Below, piece after piece: positions 1-8,384 of a stretch of DNA of 64,000 nt (its first letter is position 1; the number at the start of each line of letters is the position of its first letter). The notes beneath the pieces are model-generated. The model was not told the origin of the DNA. It did not search any database and was given only the letters and a program-made list of their open reading frames with translations. The stretch lies in assembly GCF_014642875.1 (NCBI RefSeq), contig NZ_BMJC01000002.1, positions 558,001 through 622,000 of the forward strand, given 5' to 3'. The translations under genes and the position numbers were made by a program. The DNA is from Puia dinghuensis (GTDB lineage: Bacteria; Bacteroidota; Bacteroidia; Chitinophagales; Chitinophagaceae).

Positions 1-2730
1 GGGCACGTCGGTCTCATGCTGTGGCGTCCAGACGTTGAGGATGCCCGCATTGGTCGCATTGCGCGCGTCACCCAGGCCGCCATAGGTATAGGGCAGAGTG
101 CCCGAATAGATCTGGCCGCCATGGCTGCCATAGAAGAGCATGGTGAGCGTAAAATTGCCGTAGGTGAGGTCATTCGACCAGGAGAAGGTGTACTTGGGGG
201 TACCGTTGCCGATGGGAATACGGTCGTCGGTGGCATTGATGGTATGTGTGCCCAGCACGTCGAGATATTTGGAGTCGCCGGGCTTGTTGCCGTACACGGC
301 GGCCTGTGCGGCTTCGCTGGACTTCCAGGTGCCGAGGAATTTAAAGCCATAGAACTCACCCAGCGGCATACCGACCTTCAGGATGGAAATACCCGATTGC
401 GCCGAACCGATATTGCTGGTGATCACATTGTCGAGGCCATTGAGGGTAAGCAGCTTGTTAGTGTTGAAAGATATTATGCCCGAGGTGGTCCATTTGAAAT
501 TGCGGGTGCTGACCGGGGTCGCGCCGAGATTGAATTCGAAGCCCCTATTGTAGAGACTGCCCAGGTTGATCTGATAGTTCTGGCCGCTATTATAGTAAGG
601 GGCGGTGAGATTGTATAAAAGATCGGTCACTTTTCGGTAGTAGTAATCTCCTGTGAAGGTGATGAGACCATTGAGGAAGACGGCATCGATGCCGACATCG
701 GTCTGATTATCGCGCTCCCATTTCAGGTTGGTAGACACAGGTCCGCCAAGTGGAGTGTAGATAGATACGGCAGATTGATTACCATTGAAGGGATAGCCTG
801 TCGCATTTTCGACCCCGCCGACATTGATCTTGGGAATGGAACTATACGCACCCACTGTCTGGTTGCCCGTCACGCCATAACTGGCGCGCAGTTTCAAAAA
901 GGATATCACGCGTGAGCTTGCCAGGAAGTCTTCCTTGGAGATGATCCAGCCCAGGGCGGCGGAGGGGAACACGCTGTATTTCTGGGTAAGCACCGAGCTG
1001 CCGTCATCGCGGATCGTTCCATTGAGGAGGTACCTGTCCTTGAACTTATACTCTACCCTACCCATATAGGATTGCAGGGCCTGCGAAGAATACCCGGAGC
1101 TGGTGTTTTGTGTAGCGCCCAGGCCGAGGTTATAGTAACCCAGGGAATAGGTGGAGAGATTAGTGGCCTTGCTCCAGTTGTTATACCCTGTTCCGCTGGA
1201 CTGTTCGTAGAGCGCGGTAACGGTGAGATCGTGGTCGCCCCAGGAGCCCTTATAGGTAAAATAGTTACTGTTCTGGAAGCTGTGGCCACCACTCGTGTTC
1301 TGTAAGGCGAAGCCGTTGCTCGAGTTAGCCAGATAGGTGCTGGTTCCGGGTCCGTAAAGCTGCCTGTTGATATTGGAGCTATTGGAGTACGTGTTGTTGG
1401 ATGTGAAAGTGAGGCCTTTTATGATGCGATAAGTAAGGATACCCGTACCAGTGAGGTTGGTCGAACTGTTATCGTTGAGTCCATTGGTCTCCTGGGCGAT
1501 GGGGTTGATGCCCAGTGCGGCATGCGATGACTCCAGGATAAAATTGCCGTTGGCATCCTTTATCGGGGAGGTGGGGTCCCAGGCATAGGCCTCGGCGAAG
1601 GGGTCGGTGATGTCGCCCTGGTACCAGGTGTTGCGGTTGTGGGGGAGCGACCCGGTGAGATTGAATTGCAGGTTGAGCCTGTCACTGGCCTTGATGAGAA
1701 AATTCGCGCGCGCGATGTCGGTGCGGTACCATTGGTTGATGATGAGGCCGGGCTGGTCGAGATGCAGGTAGGAGACCATGTACTTGACGTCGTTGCTGCC
1801 ACCGGAGACGGACACCTGGTAGTTCTGGACCCAGGGTTTATCCTGGAGAGCATGCTGCCAGTCGGTGCCCGGGTTGGTCTTGAATGACTGGATCTGGGCA
1901 TCGGAGAAAGCAGGTGGCTGACCGGTGGTGGCGTACTGGGCGTTGGTGGCAATGGCGAACTGGTAAGCGTTCATGAGGGGCAGTTCTTTCGCGATCATTT
2001 CCTTTTTCACCCAGGGGTTGATGTCGATGCGGGTCTTGTTTTCCTTTCCGAGCTTGGTGGTGATGATGACAACGCCGGTGGAGCCGCGGGAACCGTAGAT
2101 GGCGGTGGCGGAGGCGTCTTTGAGAACCTCAATCGACTCGATGTCGTTGGGCGAGATGGTGGAGATGTCGCCGCCGATCTGGCCATCGATGACATAGAGG
2201 GGATCGTTGTTATTGTTGATAGAGGCGGTGCCGCGAATGCGCACGGCGAGGCCGGCGCCGGGCATACCATTGACGCTCTGCACTGTGACACCGGGTACGG
2301 TGCCCTGCAGCGCTTCTTCCACGCGCACGATCGGTTTTTTGACGATGTCGGCGGCTTTTACTGTGACCGTGGCGCCGGTGACATCCCGCTTGCGCTGTTC
2401 GCCATAACCGATGACGATGACGTCGCCGAGGGTGCGGGTGTCCTGGTGGAGCGAAATGGTGAAGTTGGAGTTGCCTTTATAGGTGTAGTCAAAGCTTTCA
2501 TAGCCTACAAAGGAGATGGTGAAAACGGGTTTGATCTGAGGGCCGGTGTTGATGTGGAAGATGCCGTTTTCGTCGGTTGTAGCGGAGAGGGTCGTGCCTT
2601 TGATGGTGACGGTGGCGCCGGCGAGGGGTTTGCCGGCTTCGTCGGTGACCTTACCGCTGATCGCCTGGTTTTGGGCAGACGATCGAAGGAGGCTTGCTAT
2701 TAATAGCAGCAGGAGCAGCATTTTTTTCAT
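1..2730 (-). CDS. SusC/RagA-type TonB-dependent outer-membrane receptor, C-terminus outside window
   Basis: The frame is open from an ATG at 2730 to the window edge, giving about 910 residues. A signal peptide (roughly residues 1-20, ending SAQ) is followed by a carboxypeptidase-regulatory-like beta-sandwich with the FVGY-type end, a TonB-box-like stretch near VIGYGEQRK, a plug domain with VIRG-like motifs (RIRGTASIN, LYVIDGQIGG, IYGSRGSTGVVIITT), and then barrel strands. SusC proteins import glycans or other large ligands with a SusD lipoprotein; the partner here would lie left of the window. The gene follows a PQQ dehydrogenase and an enolase-family dehydratase on the same strand, so a sugar or sugar-acid substrate is inferred. 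Only the last barrel strands appear to be missing. Confidence 0.93.
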   Translation of the reverse strand, partial: MKKMLLLLLLIASLLRSSAQNQAISGKVTDEAGKPLAGATVTIKGTTLSATTDENGIFHINTGPQIKPVFTISFVGYESFDYTYKGNSNFTISLHQDTRTLGDVIVIGYGEQRKRDVTGATVTVKAADIVKKPIVRVEEALQGTVPGVTVQSVNGMPGAGLAVRIRGTASINNNNDPLYVIDGQIGGDISTISPNDIESIEVLKDASATAIYGSRGSTGVVIITTKLGKENKTRIDINPWVKKEMIAKELPLMNAYQFAIATNAQYATTGQPPAFSDAQIQSFKTNPGTDWQHALQDKPWVQNYQVSVSGGSNDVKYMVSYLHLDQPGLIINQWYRTDIARANFLIKASDRLNLQFNLTGSLPHNRNTWYQGDITDPFAEAYAWDPTSPIKDANGNFILESSHAALGINPIAQETNGLNDNSSTNLTGTGILTYRIIKGLTFTSNNTYSNSSNINRQLYGPGTSTYLANSSNGFALQNTSGGHSFQNSNYFTYKGSWGDHDLTVTALYEQSSGTGYNNWSKATNLSTYSLGYYNLGLGATQNTSSGYSSQALQSYMGRVEYKFKDRYLLNGTIRDDGSSVLTQKYSVFPSAALGWIISKEDFLASSRVISFLKLRASYGVTGNQTVGAYSSIPKINVGGVENATGYPFNGNQSAVSIYTPLGGPVSTNLKWERDNQTDVGIDAVFLNGLITFTGDYYYRKVTDLLYNLTAPYYNSGQNYQINLGSLYNRGFEFNLGATPVSTRNFKWTTSGIISFNTNKLLTLNGLDNVITSNIGSAQSGISILKVGMPLGEFYGFKFLGTWKSSEAAQAAVYGNKPGDSKYLDVLGTHTINATDDRIPIGNGTPKYTFSWSNDLTYGNFTLTMLFYGSHGGQIYSGTLPYTYGGLGDARNATNAGILNVWTPQHETDVP

Positions 2731-2791
2731 ACAGCAAATAATTTGTTTACAAAAGAAGGCGGCCAGGGTTAACGGAGGCTTTAATTATCCA

Positions 2792-2808
2792 TTAATGCAG
2801 TGATTAAT
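2792..2808. promoter_or_regulatory. 17-bp motif TTAA-N3-AGTGATTAAT upstream of susC
   Basis: TTAATGCAGTGATTAAT lies 62-78 bases upstream of the susC ATG. The same pattern occurs at 6523-6539 at nearly the same distance (56-72) from the start of the enolase-family gene. The shared spacing suggests a regulator or sigma-factor site serving both transcription units. The function is inferred from position and repetition only. Confidence 0.4.
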
Positions 2809-2830
2809 AGGAGTTATTTCGAAGATTTTT

Positions 2831-5080
2831 TTAGTGAGGGAGGGCGAAGGCGAGGTAATTGCCTCCGGTGGGGAGTCCCCTACCCCCGCCTGCTGCGATG
2901 ACGATGTATTGAAAGCCGTCCACTTCGTAGGTGATGGGGGTTGCAAAGCCCGCGTTGGGGAGGTGGTATTGCCAGACGATGTTGCCGGTGCGGATGTCGA
3001 AGGCACGGATCATGCCGTCACGGGTGCCGGCGATGAAGAGGAGGCCGCCGGCGGTGACGAGCGGACCGCCGTAGGATTCCATACCGGTGGGTGGGATGCC
3101 TTTCTTTGTCAGTTGGGGGAATTCGCCGAGTGGCACCCGCCAGCGGTAGTCACCGGTGGTCAGGTCGATAGCGTTGAGCGTGCCCCAGGGTGGTTTTATG
3201 CCAGGGTAGCCGTCGGAGTCGGTGAGCTTTTCCCAGATGGCTGCCGAGTAGGCGGGTTGGTAGGGAAAGGGGGAGTTTTGGGCGGCGACGATTGCTGCCG
3301 GGTCGCGGTTTCGCATTGCGTCGCGGTTTTGGACGGCAACGTTCGGATTGCTGTTGCCGCCGCGAGTGTTGCCGGAGTTGTTTCCATCGAGGAGGTAGTG
3401 AATGATAGCTGCGCGCTGCGGGTCGGACAGTTGCGGGAAGGAAGGCATGCGGTTCTGGCCGTGCGCGAGGATGGCGAAGATGTCGGCGGGCCTCAGGCGT
3501 TTGCCGACGGTGGTGAGATCGGGTATCTCGTGGCCGTTGCCTTTGCGGTCGGCGCCGTGGCATGCGGCGCAGCTGACCGCATAGAGGGCGCTGCCGGTGT
3601 TGCGGGTGGCGGCCGCTTGTTTTTCGCGTTGTTGTTTGGAGATCATTCTGAGCAACCAGGGGGCGTCGTTGCCATTTTGATAAAGGATGCCATCGGGGTC
3701 GATGGCGTTGCCGCCCCATTCGGCGCCACCGCTGTAGCCGACGAGGAGGGTGCCGGTGGTGTCGGGCGGAAGGAATTTATTGGGAGCGGTTTTCGCGTTG
3801 GTTGTTTGGTTGAAGATGCGTTGGACGTATGCATGAGCTTCGGGGGAGATAGTCGTGAGATCGCTGTCGGTGATGGTCTGATGGGCGAAGGGCAGCGGTT
3901 TTCGCGGATAGCGTTGGGTAGAAGCCGGGTGTTCTCCGGGCAGGCCGCCGGTGGTGGGGACAGGGCGCTCGTCGATGGGGAATAGCGATTGGCCATTGTC
4001 ACGGTCGAGCACATAGATGACGCCGTCCTTTGTGGCCTGGACGAGGACGTCGGTCTTTTTGCCGTCGTGTTCGATGGTGGCGAGATTCGGCGGGCAGGGG
4101 ATGTCACGATCCCAGAGATCGTGGTGCATCGTCTGGAAGTGCCAGACCAGCCGGCCCGTGGCGGCGTCGAGGGCGAGGATACAGTCGGAGTAGAGATTGT
4201 CGCCGGGACGATCGCCGCCATAGAAATCCGCGGAAGGCGAGCCGGTGCCGAAGTAAACGACACCCCTTTTTTCGTCGAGGGAGAGACCGCTCCAGTTGTT
4301 GGTTCCACCCGCCCATTTGTATGCGTCTCCGGGCCAGGTGTCATAGCCGGGTTCACCGGGCTGAGGGATGGTGTGGAAAGTCCAGATGAGCCTGCCCGTG
4401 ATGACGTCGAAGCCGCGGACATAGCCGGGCGCCGCGTCACCGGATTCGGAGACAGCCGTGCCGATGATGAGCGTGTTCTTATAAATGATGCCAGGAGTAG
4501 TGGCGGTGACATAGAGCCCTTCGACAGGGTGATTGATATCGAGCCCGGTGTAGAGGGATATCCTCCCGCTGTCGCCGAAGGTTGGGATGGGCGTACCGGT
4601 TAGCGCATCGATAGCATACAAGTTGGGGCCCGCGGCATAGAAGAGGCGGTGATCGTTGTTGCCGTCTGTCCAGTAAGTGACGCCGCGGCATTGGTTGATG
4701 CGGGGTTTTGTGTGGGCGAAGGGATCGAATTTCCAGCGTTGGGCGCCGGTAGCAGCATCGAGGGCGAAGAGCTGCAGGGTAGAGCTCGTGCCATAAAGGA
4801 TGCCGCCCACGACGATGGGCTGGCACTGGTTCTCGTGCTCGTGTTTTGCCACGGCGGCCCCGGTGTCGGCGGAATTGTAGATCCAGGCGAGCTTTAACGT
4901 TTTGACGTTGCCGGGGTTTATCCGGGTTAACGGGGAGTAACGGTTATTTTCTTTGTTACCCCCGTATGCGGGATAGTCGGTGTTGCGCCGGTGGGTGCAG
5001 GCGGTGAGGACGAAGAGGGCGGCCGCGAGGAGGGCGCGCATGCCGGGGAGGCGAGTGAGGTTCGGATGGGCGTGTTGCAT
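2831..5080 (-). CDS. PQQ-dependent sugar/alcohol dehydrogenase with inserted cytochrome c domain (lipoprotein)
   Basis: The 749-residue product is a quinoprotein dehydrogenase of the PQQ beta-propeller family. It would oxidise an aldose or alcohol in the periplasm and pass electrons through its own haem. The N-terminus has a lipoprotein signal (ALFVLTAC), then propeller repeats with Trp-docking motifs (ALDAATGAQRWKFD, ALDAATGRLVWHFQ, AFDIRTGNIVWQYH). A CAACH haem site near residues 504-508 sits in a cytochrome c domain inserted before the last propeller blades. I prefer the ATG at 5080 because it starts one base after the stop of the upstream gene, implying coupling; an ATG at 5041 directly before the signal peptide is the alternative. 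The substrate cannot be read from sequence, though glucose-type dehydrogenases are the nearest relatives. Confidence 0.9.
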   Translation of the reverse strand: MQHAHPNLTRLPGMRALLAAALFVLTACTHRRNTDYPAYGGNKENNRYSPLTRINPGNVKTLKLAWIYNSADTGAAVAKHEHENQCQPIVVGGILYGTSSTLQLFALDAATGAQRWKFDPFAHTKPRINQCRGVTYWTDGNNDHRLFYAAGPNLYAIDALTGTPIPTFGDSGRISLYTGLDINHPVEGLYVTATTPGIIYKNTLIIGTAVSESGDAAPGYVRGFDVITGRLIWTFHTIPQPGEPGYDTWPGDAYKWAGGTNNWSGLSLDEKRGVVYFGTGSPSADFYGGDRPGDNLYSDCILALDAATGRLVWHFQTMHHDLWDRDIPCPPNLATIEHDGKKTDVLVQATKDGVIYVLDRDNGQSLFPIDERPVPTTGGLPGEHPASTQRYPRKPLPFAHQTITDSDLTTISPEAHAYVQRIFNQTTNAKTAPNKFLPPDTTGTLLVGYSGGAEWGGNAIDPDGILYQNGNDAPWLLRMISKQQREKQAAATRNTGSALYAVSCAACHGADRKGNGHEIPDLTTVGKRLRPADIFAILAHGQNRMPSFPQLSDPQRAAIIHYLLDGNNSGNTRGGNSNPNVAVQNRDAMRNRDPAAIVAAQNSPFPYQPAYSAAIWEKLTDSDGYPGIKPPWGTLNAIDLTTGDYRWRVPLGEFPQLTKKGIPPTGMESYGGPLVTAGGLLFIAGTRDGMIRAFDIRTGNIVWQYHLPNAGFATPITYEVDGFQYIVIAAGGGRGLPTGGNYLAFALPH

Positions 5081-5081
5081 G

Positions 5082-6467
5082 TCAGGGACGGATGATGGTG
5101 CCGTCACGGCCACGGAGGGTCCACTTGCCGGCGTTGTTGGTGATGGGATATTTTGCAGCCAGTTTCTCGTTGATGTCGACGCCAAGGCCGGGGGCTTCGT
5201 TGATATACATATAGCCTTTTTTTATCTCGGGGGTACCGGGGAACACCTCTTTTGTCACATCATTGAAGAAGACGGACTCCTGGACCCCGAAGTTCCAGAT
5301 GGCGAGATCGATATGACATTGGGCGGCGTGGCCAACGGGTGAGACGTCGCCGGGGCCGTGCCAGCCGGAGCGAACGTTGAAGAACTCGCCGAGGTGGGCC
5401 ACTTTTATGGCAGGTGTGATGCCGCCGATCTGCGAGACATGGCAACGGAAATAATCGAAGTCGCGTCTGGCGATATAGTCCACGAACTCGTTGGGGTTGT
5501 TGAACAATTCGCCCATGGCAAAGGGTACGGTGGTGGCGGCGCGCAGCTGAGGGAAGAGGTGCATGTTCTCGGGTGTGAGCGGGTCTTCGATCCAGTAAGG
5601 GTCGAACTCTTCGAGGCGCCGGCACATGTTGATCATGTCCTGTGGCTGGACACGTTCGTGCGTGTCGTGAAGCAGCTCTACCTCTTCGCCGCAGGTCTTG
5701 CGAACGGTGGCGAACAGTTTGGGCACGGCCTGGATATAAGCGCGGGCGTCCATGAAGTCGTCGGTGGGGCGGCCGAAGCCGGCATCGCGCCAGTCGGGTT
5801 GTTTCGCCAATTGAAGGGAGCCATAGCCGCCTTGCTGGATGCGGACGTGACGGAAGCCCTGGTCCATGAATTTCTGCACATTGGCCGCTACTTCTTCAGG
5901 CGTATGACCGTCCGCGTGGGCATAGCAGTCGACCGCGAAGCGGGCCTTGCCGCCCAGCAGCTGGTAGACAGGCATATTGGCCCTTTTCCCTTTTATATCC
6001 CATAGGGCCTGGTTGAGGCCGCTGAGGGCATTGTTGAGCACGGGGCCATTGCGCCAGTAAGAGCTGACGAAGAAGGCCTGCCAGAGGTCTTCGATATCAT
6101 CGACATTTCTCCCGACACAGAAGTCGGGCATATAATTATTGATGGCCGTGACGACGACTTCGGCACGCTGGGTGAAGGTGGCACAGCCGATGCCGTAGAG
6201 GCCGGGTTCGGAGGTCTCTACTTTTACGACGACGAGGTTGGCGCCCTGGGGGGCGGTACCGATGGCTTTTACCGATCGGATAGTGACCGGGGGCAGGCCA
6301 GTGCGGTTTTCCCCGGGGGGTGAGTCCCTGTGAGGCACTGGGGGTGTTGCGGCGATGGGGGGCGTGGGGGATGCTGACGCGGATGCGGCGAGGCTGCTGA
6401 AGACGGTAGCTGCGGAGCCGAGGCCTACCATTTTCAGGAGCTGCCGGCGGGGAATGCGATCGTTCAT
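5082..6467 (-). CDS. Tat-exported enolase-superfamily sugar-acid dehydratase (mannonate dehydratase/RspA-like)
   Basis: The 461 residues begin with a twin-arginine signal (RRQLLKMVGLGSAA) and a low-complexity Pro/Ala linker. The mature part is a mandelate-racemase/muconate-lactonising-type enolase closest in motifs to ManD/RspA. Metal ligands are apparent as D268 (with H270 in HDTHERV), E294 (WIEDPLTPEN) and E320 (FAMGELFNN); H370 lies in SGWHGPGDVSPVGHAAQ, a ManD signature. Characterised ManD enzymes dehydrate D-mannonate or D-gluconate to 2-keto-3-deoxygluconate and are cytoplasmic, so the Tat signal is unusual. The gene is translationally adjacent to the PQQ dehydrogenase. The exact sugar acid is not determined. 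Confidence 0.88.
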   Translation of the reverse strand: MNDRIPRRQLLKMVGLGSAATVFSSLAASASASPTPPIAATPPVPHRDSPPGENRTGLPPVTIRSVKAIGTAPQGANLVVVKVETSEPGLYGIGCATFTQRAEVVVTAINNYMPDFCVGRNVDDIEDLWQAFFVSSYWRNGPVLNNALSGLNQALWDIKGKRANMPVYQLLGGKARFAVDCYAHADGHTPEEVAANVQKFMDQGFRHVRIQQGGYGSLQLAKQPDWRDAGFGRPTDDFMDARAYIQAVPKLFATVRKTCGEEVELLHDTHERVQPQDMINMCRRLEEFDPYWIEDPLTPENMHLFPQLRAATTVPFAMGELFNNPNEFVDYIARRDFDYFRCHVSQIGGITPAIKVAHLGEFFNVRSGWHGPGDVSPVGHAAQCHIDLAIWNFGVQESVFFNDVTKEVFPGTPEIKKGYMYINEAPGLGVDINEKLAAKYPITNNAGKWTLRGRDGTIIRP

Positions 6468-6522
6468 ATGGAAGTTGTATTTAAATGTACTGGAAATGCG
6501 TTTGCAAGTAAGCAGAGCGGGC

Positions 6523-6539
6523 TTAACAGAGTGATTAAT
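6523..6539. promoter_or_regulatory. 17-bp motif TTAA-N3-AGTGATTAAT upstream of the enolase-family gene
   Basis: TTAACAGAGTGATTAAT lies in the 101-base gap before the enolase-family gene and matches the motif at 2792-2808 outside the three variable bases. It may mark an internal promoter that lets the dehydratase/dehydrogenase pair be controlled together with the receptor. Confidence 0.4.
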
Positions 6540-6568
6540 TTACGACTAATACCCTAATTATATCCTTA

Positions 6569-7318
6569 CTACTTATTAAGTTGGTTTACCAGTCCAATGA
6601 GGAAGGCTTCGTTTATCGGGTCCGAGGAGTGAACCGCCAGCCAGGCATCGGCTTTGGGGCCGAGGGCCTGACGGATGTCCTTTTTCTTTAATCTGACGTG
6701 CGTATAGAGTCTGTCACCGGGCATGACGATATAATATTCGTAGGTGTCGACATACTCGTCGTAGTTGTTGCCGGTGGAGGTGAGGCCATTGGTCTCGTAG
6801 TTGGCGCGGCGGTATTGGGTCTTTATCTCGCGGTAGAGAGTGTAGTGATAATTTCCGGATGAGTCGCTCAATCGCTCAAAGAAGATTTTTGGGTCGATGC
6901 CGTCGATGCGGACGAGGACGGTTTGTTTGCCACTGTCGACAAAGTGGAGTTCGCGGGCCTGGGTCGTCTGGACCTTTATGATGGTCTTGCCATCGACGGT
7001 AAAATAGAGGACATGGGAGATCTTGTCGTAGTTGAGAAAGAGGCGGTCGTCCCTTAAGACGGTGTCGTAGATACCGATGACATAGCCTTTTGGCCAGTTG
7101 TAGAACAGCAGGCGGCTGCCTCTTGTAGAATCCTTGTCACCACCATGCCAGGATACAAAACTGCCGGTGCGGTTATAGCTGGCGGCGTCGGCGGGGTTTG
7201 TCAGCCGGCTTGCCTCCTGGATAGCGTTCGACATAGAAATGGCTTCCTGGCTGGATTGCGGACGGGCTACCAGGGAGCAGGCGAGGACTGATACCAGGAG
7301 CGGGATCAATTTTCTCAT
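6569..7318 (-). CDS. Exported protein of unknown function
   Basis: The 249-residue protein has an N-terminal signal peptide (MRKLIPLLVSVLACSLVARPQ) and no recognised domain. The mature part is rich in Tyr and charged residues and reads as alternating beta strands (for example FYNWPKGYVIGIYDT and TYEYYIVMPGDRLYTHV). It ends in a helical Lys-rich segment (RLKKKDIRQALGPKADAWL). It sits 30 bases after the mutarotase-like gene and 101 bases before the enolase-family gene, all on one strand, so it probably belongs to the sugar locus. No function is assigned. Confidence 0.8.
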   Translation of the reverse strand: MRKLIPLLVSVLACSLVARPQSSQEAISMSNAIQEASRLTNPADAASYNRTGSFVSWHGGDKDSTRGSRLLFYNWPKGYVIGIYDTVLRDDRLFLNYDKISHVLYFTVDGKTIIKVQTTQARELHFVDSGKQTVLVRIDGIDPKIFFERLSDSSGNYHYTLYREIKTQYRRANYETNGLTSTGNNYDEYVDTYEYYIVMPGDRLYTHVRLKKKDIRQALGPKADAWLAVHSSDPINEAFLIGLVNQLNK

Positions 7319-7348
7319 GGTGTGATAAATGTACCGATTTTTCCAGGG

Positions 7349-8380
7349 CTATGGTGTTAACGTATAGAAGTCGTAGGTGAGGGTCCAGGTGAAGAGTTCA
7401 CCGGGGGCGATCTTGATATGGATAAAGGGTTCGGGGCAGAGGGTTTTTACCGAAGCCCAGAAGGCGAGCCTTGCCAGCGGCCGGTCGCATCTGATGCGCA
7501 CCGCGGCACCTGTCCGGTGTTCTTCCAAACGAAAGTCGTAGTCGTCGGCTTTGTCGTTATAGCCATGAATGATGGCGTAGACAGATTGCTTTGCGGCGAA
7601 GGGTTGCAGGATGACGATGGAGTCGCCGCGGACGTCGGCGAGTTCGCCCATGCCCCGGGGTTGTTCGGTGGTGATGGGGAAGGGAAGTTTTAAGACCCGG
7701 CCGGGGGCTACCGTCTGGGTGTCGATGACGAAGAAGTTGTGGTCAAAGACATCGGTTTCGATGGTATTCTGACCGGTGTTCTTCAAGGTATGGGTGATGA
7801 CCATCTGGGGTTTGCCCGGGGTGAGGGTGATATTCTTTATATAGATGTAGGAATAGCCGGGGGTCGCGAGGTCGTGGCGGAATTCGATGGCGCCGGGCGC
7901 CCTGGTAACGTACCAGTTGCCGGGGTAACGGATGGGATAATACCTGAATTGGTTGTACCGGGCTGTGTCGGGCCGGGTGAGGATGCCCACGCCTATCTGC
8001 ACAAAGATGCCGCCGGGCTGGGCCTGGTCATAACCGAGGGGCCAGAAAGATTCCACGGGGCCCATGATAGCATCGTTGATGGTGGGGTCGTATTGGGGAA
8101 ACCACTGGCCGAAATAGGTATGGCCCTGGTACTCGAGGACGGGCATGACGCCCGACCAGTCGAAACGGGTGCTGCGATAGTAGCCGGTACGCGCGTCCGG
8201 GAGGTAGAAGCGGGCGTGGAGAAAGCCATTGGAGAGATCGGCCTGCGGCCAGGCAGTGGTGTCGCTTTGCGCGGTTGCGACTGGGGTGTTGGCGGCGTGC
8301 CCGGCTGGTGCGGGGGTGTTGGCGGCTGCTGCGAGGTGCAGCGCTGCGGTGAGGACGAGGATGACCGTTGGCTTTTTCAT
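7349..8380 (-). CDS. Exported beta-sandwich protein, possibly galactose-mutarotase-like
   Basis: The 343-residue protein has a signal peptide (to about residue 20) and an Ala/Pro-rich linker. The rest is beta-rich with aldose-1-epimerase-like features: DLSNGFLHARFYLPD at the start, a mid-protein ITHTLKNTG segment typical of the mutarotase fold, and DVFDHNFFVID, where His and Asp could line a sugar site. Catalytic residues cannot be confirmed by eye. Its ATG lies four bases after the stop of the MFS permease gene. A role in sugar anomer handling or binding in the periplasm is an inference. Confidence 0.72.
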   Translation of the reverse strand: MKKPTVILVLTAALHLAAAANTPAPAGHAANTPVATAQSDTTAWPQADLSNGFLHARFYLPDARTGYYRSTRFDWSGVMPVLEYQGHTYFGQWFPQYDPTINDAIMGPVESFWPLGYDQAQPGGIFVQIGVGILTRPDTARYNQFRYYPIRYPGNWYVTRAPGAIEFRHDLATPGYSYIYIKNITLTPGKPQMVITHTLKNTGQNTIETDVFDHNFFVIDTQTVAPGRVLKLPFPITTEQPRGMGELADVRGDSIVILQPFAAKQSVYAIIHGYNDKADDYDFRLEEHRTGAAVRIRCDRPLARLAFWASVKTLCPEPFIHIKIAPGELFTWTLTYDFYTLTP

Positions 8381-8384
8381 TTTT

